Assembly (NCBI GenBank): GCA_036504595.1
Contig: DASXUX010000044.1
Coordinates: 62,001-126,000, forward strand
Source: DASXUX01 sp036504595
GTDB lineage: Bacteria; Planctomycetota; SZUA-567; H5-PLA8
Length of the DNA stretch: 64,000 nucleotides
Direction of reading: 5' to 3'
The first letter of the stretch is position 1, and each line of letters opens with the position of its first letter. Made by a program: the position numbers and the translations under genes. The notes beneath the pieces were generated by a model. The model was not told the origin of the DNA. It did no database searches and was given only the letters and a program-made list of their open reading frames with translations. Positions 1-7,591 of this stretch are shown here, piece by piece.

Positions 1-1056
1 CATGTTGTCGAGACGGCTGCGATAGAATTCGACCCATGACTTCGCGATATCCAGATGCCCCAGCCGCAGCAACGCCGGATGAATGTACGAAACATCTTGC
101 GGAAAATGAAAAGGCCAGCCGTTCCCCGACCAGCCCATCGGGGCGGCGGGCGAACGCACTTCCGGAGCGTAGCTGGCCAGCGTGTAAAAATGCGAACGCT
201 CAAAGAGCGCCTGGTACTTTTCGTCGGGGATATCGACCTCGCCTTCGCCCCAGCGCCGTTGCCAGCCCTCGAAGGATTCATCCAGCAACGCCTGCGCGTT
301 CTTCACTGCGCGCATTTCCTCGCAAAGCTCAGCCTTGCGAGCGCCGGCGGCGACGCCAACGAGCAGCAAATGCGTCCCGCGCTTGCCGCCGAACTTCAGC
401 CGCAAGCCTGCCGCATCGGAGGAAAGCTGCACGCGTCCTTCGTTAGAAAGTACGCGCAGCGCGAGTACGCTTTCCGCCGAGCCGACGTTGACCTGCCCAA
501 GCCAGAAACTGTTGCTCGACTCCAGCGCCTGCGCCGTTCCAGTCAGATGCTGATCGTAATGCGTAAGGATGTCGGTCTCCGGAGCGAGCAACATGTCCGG
601 CACGCTGCCGGGGCCGGAAGCTTCATAATGGACGTGGCAAGCGAACAGGTCGCGCCGCGTGGGATGGAAGTAGCTGATCAGCGTCAGTTCCAGTCCCTGC
701 CAGTGCATCTGCGTCTGAACATAACCATGGACCAGCCGCTGCTGCTGCAAGTATTTCCGCGGCGGCGGCGGCGCCTCTCCGGCCCAGCACAACCGCCCCA
801 CCGGCAACCAGTAATCCAGGCCCCACGCGCCGCGATGCCAGTGATCGGCATGCATCAGCCTGGTGTGGCACGGGCAGCCTTTGTTTGTCGTTGGCTGCCC
901 GTGCGGATTGCCGCTGAGCCGCTGACTGTTCATCAGCCCCCAAGCATCCAGGCACGCGCCGAAGCGCCCGTTGCCAATGTACAGGTTCAGGTGCTCGTCT
1001 AGTTTCTCCGGCCAGCTTTCGCGAATAATATCACCGGGCAGCGCTTCCTCGTTCAT
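1..1056 (-). CDS. Six-hairpin glycosidase-like protein, partial (C-terminus outside window)
   Basis: The reading frame stays open from an ATG at 1056 to the window edge, giving 352 residues with no stop. The N-terminal part has YIGNGRFGACLDAWG, the kind of IGNGR-G segment seen in GH95/GH65-type (alpha/alpha)6 enzymes. The last visible part reads MGWSGNGWPFHFPQDVSYI followed by HPALLRLGHLDIAKSW, which resembles the start of a six-hairpin catalytic barrel. No signal peptide is visible, so the protein is probably cytoplasmic. The catalytic residues should lie in the missing half, so the substrate cannot be told. The start is preceded by a GGAGAG-like ribosome-binding sequence. Two long overlapping frames on the other strand are shadows. 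Family assignment is by motif impression only. Confidence 0.6.
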   Translation of the reverse strand, partial: MNEEALPGDIIRESWPEKLDEHLNLYIGNGRFGACLDAWGLMNSQRLSGNPHGQPTTNKGCPCHTRLMHADHWHRGAWGLDYWLPVGRLCWAGEAPPPPRKYLQQQRLVHGYVQTQMHWQGLELTLISYFHPTRRDLFACHVHYEASGPGSVPDMLLAPETDILTHYDQHLTGTAQALESSNSFWLGQVNVGSAESVLALRVLSNEGRVQLSSDAAGLRLKFGGKRGTHLLLVGVAAGARKAELCEEMRAVKNAQALLDESFEGWQRRWGEGEVDIPDEKYQALFERSHFYTLASYAPEVRSPAAPMGWSGNGWPFHFPQDVSYIHPALLRLGHLDIAKSWVEFYRSRLDNM

Positions 1057-1181
1057 GATGGCTCTCCGTAGCTGATGCGATAATATTCGCGTTCGCCGCG
1101 CGGGCGCAAGGAAATCGCCCCAAACATAAGGTATCTTGAAAGAGTGAAGTGACGTTGAGCCAACCTGAGAGGAACACCATT

Positions 1182-1505
1182 ATGAAAATGTTTGTCAAAG
1201 CCGAACTTTTTGAGTCGATCATCGCGCCTGAAGCGATTTCGTCTATCCGCGAAGAGGTCCGCCAGCAGATCCAGAGAATCAGCCACTCCGGTAAGCTGGA
1301 ATCGGGCTGGGCATTCGCCGATCACCGCTGCGTGTGTTTCATCGTAAACGCCGATTCGCCCTACGAAGTCATGGACCTGCTGGGCAACACGTTCGTCGAT
1401 CATTTCCGCCTCGAAACACACCCGATCGTCAGTCTGGAGGAACTCGGCAAGTTCTTCGAAGAACACCAGTTGGTCGGAAGCGAAGTCGCAACCGCTGATG
1501 CATAA
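1182..1505 (+). CDS. Small alpha/beta protein of unknown function (107 aa)
   Basis: This is a compact 107-residue soluble protein beginning MKMFVKAELFESIIAPEA. The ATG at 1182 is preferred over an upstream GTG at 1149 because GAGAGG sits about 9 bases before it. Alternating strands and helices, with the segment ESGWAFADHRCVCFIVNADS, suggest a ferredoxin-like or dimeric alpha-beta fold of the DUF3303/muconolactone-isomerase kind. I do not recognise a specific family and no catalytic motif is evident. It is divergent from the glycosidase to its left and followed by a perfect 19-bp inverted repeat that probably ends the transcript. Confidence 0.65.
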   Translation: MKMFVKAELFESIIAPEAISSIREEVRQQIQRISHSGKLESGWAFADHRCVCFIVNADSPYEVMDLLGNTFVDHFRLETHPIVSLEELGKFFEEHQLVGSEVATADA

Positions 1506-1516
1506 CGGACTATTTC

Positions 1517-1577
1517 TGGTTTCAGGTTTCTGATTGAGGGTTAACAGCACCGCCTGCGAATCAGAAACCTGAAACCA
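1517..1577 (+). terminator. Perfect 19-bp inverted repeat built of heptamer-like units
   Basis: Arms 1517-1535 and 1559-1577 are perfect inverted copies (TGGTTTCAGGTTTCTGATT and its complement) around a 23-base loop, followed by an A-rich and then TTTT-containing tract. It lies 12 bases after the stop of the preceding gene, so a 3'-end function is likely. Each arm reads as degenerate 7-base units, linking it to the other arrays of this window. Confidence 0.6.
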
Positions 1578-1654
1578 AAAACCCATCTTTTCCTCCGCTC
1601 CTCCCGCGCTATAGTCCTCTGCAACACCAACCTTCAGCGGCCCGAGGAGCACCC

Positions 1655-2665
1655 ATGACGCCCAGAGAAATCGTCCAGCGCGCAATCCATTTCAAAAAGC
1701 CGCCGCGTTTGCCGGTGCAGATGGGCAGCCTGGGCGTCAGCGACACCGCCTGGCTGCCGCTCAAGCAGGCTGCGGGCTTCAAGCCCCGCTGCGAAGGCGC
1801 CGACGAGTGGGGCTGCAAGTGGAGCCACACCGAAGTCAAAAACATGGGCCAGGTGACGGGCAATCCGCTGCCGGACTTAAGCGCCCTCGCTAAACATCCG
1901 GTGCCCGACTACACGGACGCTTCGCGCTACGTGGAATGCGCCGCGGCGCTCGACAAGGCCGACGCGGAGGGCAAATACGTCGTCGCCGGCATTTTCATGG
2001 TGCTCTTCGAACGCATGCACACGCTGCACGGTTTCGAAACGACCCTGATGGATCTGTACGAAAATCGTAAGGCGCTGGGGGTTCTCGCCGATCGCGTCGC
2101 CGACGTCCACATCACGCTCGTCCGCGAAGTGACCCGCCGCTTTCCCGGCCGCATCCACGGCTGGTCGATGACGGACGACTGGGGCACGCAGCAGGCCGCG
2201 TTCATCAGCTTCGATCTGTGGATGGACTTCTTCTTCCCGCGCTACAAACGCATCTTTGACGCCATGCATGAAGCTGGCTGCGACGTGTGGGTGCATTCGT
2301 GCGGCAAGGTGAACGAGATCGTCGAAGGTTACATTCGGGCCGGCGTGAACGTCGTCAATCTGCAGCAGCCGCGCGCATTGGGGATTGAGGAGATGGGCCG
2401 GCGCTACCGCGGGCGCATCACGTTCGAGAGTCTCTGCGACATTCAGAGCACTCTGCCAACCGGCGACGCGGAGCGCATACTCGCCGATGCCGAAGCCTTA
2501 ATGCGGCACTGGGCCCGCCCCGATGGCGGTTTTGTGTTCAGCGACTATGGCGACGGCGCCGCGATCGGCGTCACCGATCCGGCCACCAAGCCTTGCATGT
2601 ACGAAATGTTTTCGAAGCTCTCGCAGCGCATCTATGGGGAACGCCTTCCGCCGCTGCCGGCATAG
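1655..2665 (+). CDS. Uroporphyrinogen decarboxylase (UROD)-family protein
   Basis: 336 residues, opening MTPREIVQRAIHFKKPPRLP, the standard N-terminal signature of the UROD/cobalamin methyltransferase family (TIM barrel). The middle holds TDDWGTQQAAFISFDLW and FDAMHEAGCDVWVHSCGKV, the family segment that places the barrel strands. The H-S-C triplet plus a late Cys (KPCMYEM) could form the HxC...C zinc site of MtaA/MtbA-type methyltransferases. It lacks haem-biosynthesis context, so it is more likely one of the many methyltransferase-like paralogues than HemE. GAGGAG precedes the ATG by about 7 bases. The stop is followed directly by a heptamer array. Confidence 0.8.
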   Translation: MTPREIVQRAIHFKKPPRLPVQMGSLGVSDTAWLPLKQAAGFKPRCEGADEWGCKWSHTEVKNMGQVTGNPLPDLSALAKHPVPDYTDASRYVECAAALDKADAEGKYVVAGIFMVLFERMHTLHGFETTLMDLYENRKALGVLADRVADVHITLVREVTRRFPGRIHGWSMTDDWGTQQAAFISFDLWMDFFFPRYKRIFDAMHEAGCDVWVHSCGKVNEIVEGYIRAGVNVVNLQQPRALGIEEMGRRYRGRITFESLCDIQSTLPTGDAERILADAEALMRHWARPDGGFVFSDYGDGAAIGVTDPATKPCMYEMFSKLSQRIYGERLPPLPA

Positions 2666-2670
2666 TCGAA

Positions 2671-2710
2671 ATGATGAATGATGAATGATGAATGCGGAAT
2701 GATGAATATG
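2671..2710 (+). repeat. Degenerate heptamer array (unit ATGATGA)
   Basis: Successive ATGATGA-like units run on from just after the stop codon of the UROD-like gene at 2665. Confidence 0.75.
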
Positions 2711-2763
2711 GCTTCAACGGCGCCAGGGCCAACGCCATGCATAAAACTCAAGCACGCAGGGAC

Positions 2764-2808
2764 TCCTGCCTACTGGCTACTGGCTCCTGGCTACTGGCTA
2801 CTGACTAC
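2764..2808 (+). repeat. Degenerate heptamer array (unit TACTGGC)
   Basis: About six 7-base units (TACTGGC, TCCTGGC, TACTGAC) lie between the UROD-like gene and the convergent PilZ gene. They lie next to, but are unrelated in sequence to, the ATGATGA array. Confidence 0.75.
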
Positions 2809-2814
2809 CGCCGT

Positions 2815-3828
2815 TCACTGCCGGCTCTCGATCGGTATCGGCCCGTACTCCTCGTGCAGCTTCGCCTGCAACGCATCTTCCGGGGCCAGGAACGGCTTGA
2901 TCGCCAGGTGGCACTGCCGTTCCAACTTCTGAAGCGTGACGCCGGTGAGCGGTTGGGCCGCCGCGACATAAATCGCGTTGCCAACTTTGTTAAAAGGCAA
3001 GCAGCAGCTTTGCGTCAGCAGATCGTAAGGGAACAGCGACTTGAGTCCCGGCGGAACCGACAGATGAACCAGATCGACGATCGGCAGCCCGCTTTGCAGC
3101 GAGAGCGCCCGGCACAGTTCCGCCGGGTTGACCAGGTGCTGGTCGATCAGATAGCGGCCGAATTTCACGCCGCTGCTTCGCGATTTTTCGTACGCCTCGA
3201 TCGCCTGCGGCGGGCTCAGTTTACCCATGCGCTGCAGTACTTCGCCAATCTTCATTTTGCGGAAATCGCACGTTCCCGCACCGGTGACGCTGTTCCACAG
3301 ACTGCGGGCAAAACCAGCCACTCCACCGCGCCGTGGAGCAGGCTTTGGCCTGGGTACCACGACAGGCGGCGGCACGTGGCTGACCACAGGTGTCGGAGTG
3401 GCGAGCCGCGCACGGCTGGCCACCGGAGTTGGCAATCCGCGGGTCAAACTGCGGGTCGCTTTTTCCAGTAACTGCTGTTTGTAGCGATTCATCCCGGAGA
3501 ACTCGAGACCGAAATCCACCGAACCTTCCATATCGACTTTCAGATGCCGAACCTTGGCTTCCAGCCGGTTGTCCTGGTCGTCACCTGGAACCAGAAATTC
3601 GACGTGGAAGGCCGCCTCGGTCCCCAGCACACGCCGCCAGCTCGAGAGGATGAACTCATCAGGAACGATGTCGTTATCCGCACGGCAACGCGCCCCGCCT
3701 TCGCTGACATCCAGCAAAATGCAACGCAGACTGGGCATGGCTGGATGGTAAATCCTGGCAAAACCCTTCGTGATGCGCATCCGCACGCCGTGTCTTTTTT
3801 CGGATTTCTTCGGTGTCAGCACGACCAC
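2815..3828 (-). CDS. PilZ domain - MshEN domain protein (putative double c-di-GMP sensor)
   Basis: 337 residues. An N-terminal PilZ domain (about 9-125) carries both c-di-GMP motifs: RHGVR at 12-16 (RxxxR) and DVSEGG at 40-45 (DxSxxG). A Pro-rich linker (about 130-170) leads to a C-terminal MshEN (T2SSE_N) domain. There two 24-residue motifs, 193-216 (KIGEVLQRMG start) and 222-245 (KFGRYLIDQH start, ending in Gln), are separated by exactly five residues, the canonical MshEN spacing. The rest to about 327 matches the remainder of the GspE N-terminal domain. No ATPase domain follows. The protein is therefore probably a cytoplasmic c-di-GMP-responsive adaptor; partner unknown. The first Arg of each MshEN motif is Lys here. 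Confidence 0.8.
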   Translation of the reverse strand: MVVLTPKKSEKRHGVRMRITKGFARIYHPAMPSLRCILLDVSEGGARCRADNDIVPDEFILSSWRRVLGTEAAFHVEFLVPGDDQDNRLEAKVRHLKVDMEGSVDFGLEFSGMNRYKQQLLEKATRSLTRGLPTPVASRARLATPTPVVSHVPPPVVVPRPKPAPRRGGVAGFARSLWNSVTGAGTCDFRKMKIGEVLQRMGKLSPPQAIEAYEKSRSSGVKFGRYLIDQHLVNPAELCRALSLQSGLPIVDLVHLSVPPGLKSLFPYDLLTQSCCLPFNKVGNAIYVAAAQPLTGVTLQKLERQCHLAIKPFLAPEDALQAKLHEEYGPIPIESRQ

Positions 3829-3907
3829 AAATCCCTCGCTTTCGTATACTTCAACTGCTGCGCCGCTGCTGCACTTGGCAAACCTTCGGCCGAACCGCCG
3901 ATTTAGC

Positions 3908-4026
3908 TGGTGCCACTGGCTCAGCCGGCCGGTTTCTTGGCCGGCTTAGCCAGTGCGGACACAGGAATGAACCCAGCACTGGCAAGCGCCCGCCAAACGG
4001 ACGGCGGGCGCTTGCCAGTGGCACCA
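3908..4026 (+). repeat. Composite palindrome with two nested hairpins
   Basis: An outer 12-bp inverted repeat (TGGTGCCACTGG at 3908-3919, complement at 4015-4026) encloses two hairpins. The first has arms 3914-3930 and 3939-3955 with one mismatch. The second has perfect 18-bp arms 3977-3994 and 4003-4020 around an 8-base loop. It fills the gap between the divergently placed PilZ gene start and the end of the YecH-like gene. Confidence 0.75.
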
Positions 4027-4055
4027 TCATCCGTTTCAGGACATCCTCAACGCAG

Positions 4056-4340
4056 CTAGTGCTTGTGCGCGTGGTCGTGGTCGTGGCCGTGCTCGTCGTC
4101 GCCGCACATCTGGCTGATGTCCGCCTGCAGCTTGCCGCCGGTCTCGATCAGCTTTCCGCGCTCAAGCAGAAAACCGACGAGTTCGTCGATCGTCATGTTC
4201 TCCGTCGAACAGGTGCAGAACCGCGCCTCCTTGCCGAATTGGCGCTCGACTTCGCCGCGTAGCGCCGTGCGACTTAAAGCTCCGCTTTTATGAACGAGGC
4301 GCAGAATGTTGTGGCCGTGTATGTTTGCAGCAGTGCTCAT
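4056..4340 (-). CDS. YecH-family (DUF2492) probable metal-binding protein
   Basis: 94 residues beginning MSTAANIHGHNILRLVHKSG and containing KEARFCTCSTENMTIDELV, the hallmark of the YecH/DUF2492 family (IHGHEVL...ARFHTCSAENMT). A His/Asp-rich tail (HGHDHDHAHKH) gives a second potential metal site of the kind seen in nickel, zinc or cobalt chaperones. Function in the family is unproven. It is probably cytoplasmic and monocistronic. The gene ends in the gap with the composite palindrome, which may serve as its terminator. Confidence 0.8.
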   Translation of the reverse strand: MSTAANIHGHNILRLVHKSGALSRTALRGEVERQFGKEARFCTCSTENMTIDELVGFLLERGKLIETGGKLQADISQMCGDDEHGHDHDHAHKH

Positions 4341-4422
4341 GTGTCCTCTGGTCTCAGTGTTTCCGAAAGCTACACGCTCTCTGGGCGAATTGATAACTCT
4401 TCAAGCAACCCTAATATTCCGC

Positions 4423-4551
4423 TCACATTACATATATTTCGACTGGACGAATGGAACTGGCGACCGAGCCGCCAATTTCATACGGCACACCCAGTCGTTC
4501 GAGCACTCCGACGACTTGCAGCGTGACGGCCACAAACGCGTCGCTGGTCAT
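4423..4551 (-). pseudogene. Truncated nucleotidyltransferase remnant (MNT-like N-terminus)
   Basis: An ATG at 4551 opens a 42-codon frame ending at a TGA at 4423. It encodes a helix and then LGVPYEIGGSVASSIRP, matching the start of minimal nucleotidyltransferases (LGIPYxIGGSxASxxHG). The GSxAS loop is present, but the frame ends before the catalytic DxD. The ATG overlaps the stop of the preceding gene in an ATGA, showing a former two-gene operon. It is read here as a 3'-deleted gene. Confidence 0.6.
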
Positions 4552-4820
4552 TTCAGAGTCCCGTTGCGCGGCCCCAGCTTCTTCTGCCGGTACGCGATGA
4601 ACTTCGCGGCAAGCTCTTCACCATAAATCGAGCTGAAGAAGCGCTGGTCGCGCTGGTCTTCGGTTTCTTCAGGGTGCAAGCGGTCTACCGCCGCGCGAAC
4701 CGAGTTCCACGTCGTCGCGCTCAGTTGAAACGTCAGATCCAGCCGCCGCTGAGGCGTCATCTTGCGCAAGATCTCGAGCTGCATCTCCTCGGCCCAAGGG
4801 TCGGTATCCAATGAACGCAT
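4548..4820 (-). CDS. Hypothetical protein, partner of a nucleotidyltransferase
   Basis: 90 residues of mostly helical, charged sequence. The core RKMTPQRRLDLTFQLSATTW and a C-terminal YGEELAAKFIAYRQ match a common uncharacterised family (MTPEERL...FELS...RHP...YGEEL) usually encoded just upstream of an MNT-type nucleotidyltransferase. That arrangement is visible here as an ATGA overlap with a truncated nucleotidyltransferase. Function unknown; it has been considered toxin-antitoxin-like or regulatory. With the partner broken, this copy may be orphaned. Confidence 0.6.
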   Translation of the reverse strand: MRSLDTDPWAEEMQLEILRKMTPQRRLDLTFQLSATTWNSVRAAVDRLHPEETEDQRDQRFFSSIYGEELAAKFIAYRQKKLGPRNGTLK

Positions 4821-4930
4821 TTTCCCGGCCTCATTCTCAGTGCGCTCAGTCTATCACCCGCGCCGAAGGTAGTACAGACCGCTCCGCCGGTGTACATCAG
4901 TGCAGCACCTCCCTTTTCAAAGGATGTCGA

Positions 4931-7492
4931 ATGCGAACTCCTGCGATGCCTCCCAGCTTGTGGCCAGCGCTCTGCATCGTTCTTGCTGCAAGCGCCAGCG
5001 CAGAGAACGCTTCCACGGATCAGTCCGCCGCGATTTGGGCCGCCAGCGTCTTCGGCGAGTCCCGTCCGGCCGCGCGCCCCAGCGGACCGACGCTGACTCT
5101 CCGCCGGCAGGACCACGGACAACTGGGCCGGAACCAGTCCTGCATCGGCACACCGCTGAAGATCGGCAGCAAAGAATTCAAGCGCGGGCTGGGCACGCAC
5201 GCCGCCAGCGTCATCGCGGTGACTTTCCCGCCGGGATCGGCGCTTTCATTCCAAGCCTTTTGCGGCGTGGACAACAACCACGATACACAGGGACAGCATG
5301 GAACGGTTGAATTCAGCGCAGCCATTGGCGGAAAAGAAGCATTCCGATCCAAGGTGCTGCGCAGCGGCGAGGAACCGGTAGCCGTGAAAATCGATCTCCC
5401 GGCGGACTGCGGCGAATTGGTGCTGAAAGCCGAGCCCACCGCCGACGGGCCGGCGCACGATCATGCCGATTGGGCGGAGGCGCAGCTCACCATGAAGGAC
5501 AATCGCATCGTCTGGCTGGACGACCGGGTCCAGGACTCCAGTGAACTCTGGCCGGCTGGGCAGCCGCCGTTCTCCTTTAAGTACGACCAGCGCCCGTCGG
5601 CCGATCTGCTGCCGTCGTGGACGCGCAAGACAGAAAGCAAGGACGGCGCAGACCGCACGGAGTTCGTCAGCCGCTGGACCGACCCGAAGACGGGGCTGCA
5701 GGTAATCGCCACCGCGATCGCCTTCAAAGACTTTCCGGCCGTCGATTGGGTGCTGCGTTTTGAAAACACCGGCGCGGAGGATTCGCCGGTTCTCTCTGAG
5801 GTCCTCGCTCTGGATATGTTGCTTGGCACGAGCAAAGAGCAGAGCCTTGTCCTGGACCAGATCAACGGGGACGACTGCTCGGAGCGCAGCTTCGTGCCGG
5901 TTGAGCGCGAACTCAAGCCAGGCCAGAACGCCGCCCTGGCGCCCGTCGGCGGCCGGCCGTCCAACGGGACGTTTCCGTTCTTCAATGTGGAAGTGGCGCA
6001 ATCCTCCGGGATTGCGTCGCAGAGTTCGCAATCCGGAGGATTGCGCCAAGGTGGCTTTTTTGTCGCGATCGGCTGGACCGGTCAGTGGTCTGCGCGGCTG
6101 GCTCGTGATGCGGGCGGAGCCACTCGCGTTCAGGCCGGAATGGAACTGACGCATCTGCGCCTTCATCCCGGCGAAAGCATTCGCACGCCGCGGATCATGC
6201 TTCTGCGCTGGAGCGGCGATCGCCTCGACGCGCACAACAGCTTCCGCCGTTTGCTGATGACGCACTATCAGCCGAAGCTCGGTGGCAAGCCCATCGATCT
6301 GGCGATCACCGCGCAGACGTTCAACCGCTGGGCCAGCGGCACGCGGCCGAACTGGGCCACCGAACAAGGCCAGATCGAGGCGGCGAAGATCGCCAAGGAT
6401 CTCGGCAGCGATACCCACTGGTTCGATGCCGGCTGGTTCGAAGGCAACTTCCCCAACGGCGTCGGCAACTGGTTTCCGAAACCCAAGGATTTTCCGAACG
6501 GCTTGAAGCCCGTCGGCTTGGCATGCGAACAACTCGGGCTGAAGTTCCTGGTCTGGTACGAACCGGAGCGCGTCGGCAACGGCACGCAGATCGCTCGCGA
6601 ACATCCAGAGTTCGTGCTGCCAGAAAAGAAGGCTGCGGGGCAGGGTGGGTTGTTCAATCTCGGCGATCCGACAGCACGGCGCTGGATGACGGACCTGCTG
6701 ATTCAGCAGATCGCCGAGTTCCACATCCACACCTATCGCAACGATTTCAACATGGACCCGCTGCCGTTCTGGCGAGGCAACGACGCGCCCGACCGGCAGG
6801 GCATCACCGAAATCCGGTACGTCGAAGGCCTGTGGGCAATGTGGGACGAGATGCGCGCCAAGTATCCAAACATGTACCTGGACGACTGCGCCTCCGGAGG
6901 CCGGCGCATCGACTTGGAAATGCTGATGCGCTCCGTCGTGCAAACGCGCAGCGACACCGCCTGCATGACCGGTCGTTCGGAGTGGGACCAGTCGCAGACG
7001 CACGGCCTAAGCATGTACCTCCCGCTTCACGCGACGATCGGCTGGGATCCATCAACGTACGATTGCCGCAGCAGCGCCGCCGCGGGGTTCTGTGCGGAGT
7101 GGGACATTCTCGACAAGAACTTTCCGTTCGATCAGGCGCGCGCGTGCATCGCTGAAATGAAGGAGAACCGTCCGTTCTTTGCCGGGGACTACTACCCGCT
7201 GACGCACTGGTCCATGAGCCACGATCAGTGGATGGCCTGGCAGTTTCACCGCCCTGACCTCGACGCCGGCATCGTCCTCGCCTTCCGCCGCAAGGACTGC
7301 CCGTATCCCGCGCTCGAAGCGAAACTCCGCGGCATCAACCCCGAGCGGAATTACAGCGTCTCATTCATCGATGATCAGCATAAAGCCACGACAAAAACGA
7401 TGACTGGCCGCGAACTCTCGACTCTCGAACTGCGCCTGTTGGATCGACACAGCAGCTTGCTCGTGCGCTACAAATCAGAACCGCGACCGTAA
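4931..7492 (+). CDS. Secreted NPCBM-domain alpha-galactosidase (GH36)
   Basis: 853 residues from the ATG at 4931, preceded by AAAGGA; an ATG at 4946 is possible. A short signal peptide (LWPALCIVLAASASAENA) implies export. Residues about 60-195 form an NPCBM carbohydrate-binding module (GTHAASVIAVTFPPG). The C-terminal half is a GH36 barrel: TFNRWASGT, DAGWFEG, the nucleophile segment YRNDFNMDP (Asp605), DDCASGGRRIDLEM, and the acid/base segment QTRSDTA (Asp675). It should release terminal alpha-galactose from oligo- or polysaccharides. Two repeats lie inside the gene. A 53-bp palindrome at 5995-6047 adds about 18 residues (SSGIASQSSQSGGLRQ) in frame. A second repeat supplies the last residues and the TAA stop. 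Long frames on the other strand are shadows. Confidence 0.88.
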   Translation: MRTPAMPPSLWPALCIVLAASASAENASTDQSAAIWAASVFGESRPAARPSGPTLTLRRQDHGQLGRNQSCIGTPLKIGSKEFKRGLGTHAASVIAVTFPPGSALSFQAFCGVDNNHDTQGQHGTVEFSAAIGGKEAFRSKVLRSGEEPVAVKIDLPADCGELVLKAEPTADGPAHDHADWAEAQLTMKDNRIVWLDDRVQDSSELWPAGQPPFSFKYDQRPSADLLPSWTRKTESKDGADRTEFVSRWTDPKTGLQVIATAIAFKDFPAVDWVLRFENTGAEDSPVLSEVLALDMLLGTSKEQSLVLDQINGDDCSERSFVPVERELKPGQNAALAPVGGRPSNGTFPFFNVEVAQSSGIASQSSQSGGLRQGGFFVAIGWTGQWSARLARDAGGATRVQAGMELTHLRLHPGESIRTPRIMLLRWSGDRLDAHNSFRRLLMTHYQPKLGGKPIDLAITAQTFNRWASGTRPNWATEQGQIEAAKIAKDLGSDTHWFDAGWFEGNFPNGVGNWFPKPKDFPNGLKPVGLACEQLGLKFLVWYEPERVGNGTQIAREHPEFVLPEKKAAGQGGLFNLGDPTARRWMTDLLIQQIAEFHIHTYRNDFNMDPLPFWRGNDAPDRQGITEIRYVEGLWAMWDEMRAKYPNMYLDDCASGGRRIDLEMLMRSVVQTRSDTACMTGRSEWDQSQTHGLSMYLPLHATIGWDPSTYDCRSSAAAGFCAEWDILDKNFPFDQARACIAEMKENRPFFAGDYYPLTHWSMSHDQWMAWQFHRPDLDAGIVLAFRRKDCPYPALEAKLRGINPERNYSVSFIDDQHKATTKTMTGRELSTLELRLLDRHSSLLVRYKSEPRP
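5995..6047 (+). repeat. Family-B palindromic repeat inside the GH36 gene
   Basis: Perfect 15-bp arms (GGCGCAATCCTCCGG at 5995-6009 and complement at 6033-6047). Each half also holds a small CGCAATC/GATTGCG palindrome. The same core, GCAATCCTCC...GGATTGC, recurs at 45210-45266, 51062-51083 and 51162-51187. Here it is read through in frame. Confidence 0.8.
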
Positions 7493-7500
7493 GGGAGCGG
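7474..7500 (+). repeat. Family-A repeat supplying the stop codon of the GH36 gene
   Basis: ATCAGAA followed by CCGCGACCGTAAGGGAGCGG, an imperfect palindrome found also at 23648-23674 and 46208-46234 and, inverted, at 19119-19145. It encodes the terminal SEPRP and its GTAAGG provides the TAA. Confidence 0.85.
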
Positions 7501-7510
7501 CCCTCCGGTT

Positions 7511-7536
7511 CCCCTCTCCCCCGCGAGGGAGAGGGG
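7511..7536 (+). terminator. Family-C hairpin (CCCCTCTCCC/GGGAGAGGGG)
   Basis: Perfect 10-bp arms 7511-7520 and 7527-7536 with a 6-base loop, between the convergent GH36 and ThuA-like genes. It probably acts in both directions at the RNA level. Related hairpins occur at 36799-36821, 38181-38203 and 44092-44117. Confidence 0.6.
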
Positions 7537-7591
7537 TTAGGGGTGAGGGGGCCGAGACGTGTGCCACTGTTGGCTTGTCCAGCAGTGACCC

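Noticed and set aside
1655..2665. HemE (haem biosynthesis)
   Set aside because: The family fold fits, but there is no other haem gene nearby and the sequence looks like methyltransferase-type paralogues.
5246..7003. 585-codon frame antisense to the GH36 gene
   Set aside because: The plus strand encodes clear NPCBM and GH36 motifs; the antisense frame has no recognisable domain and reflects GC-biased third positions.
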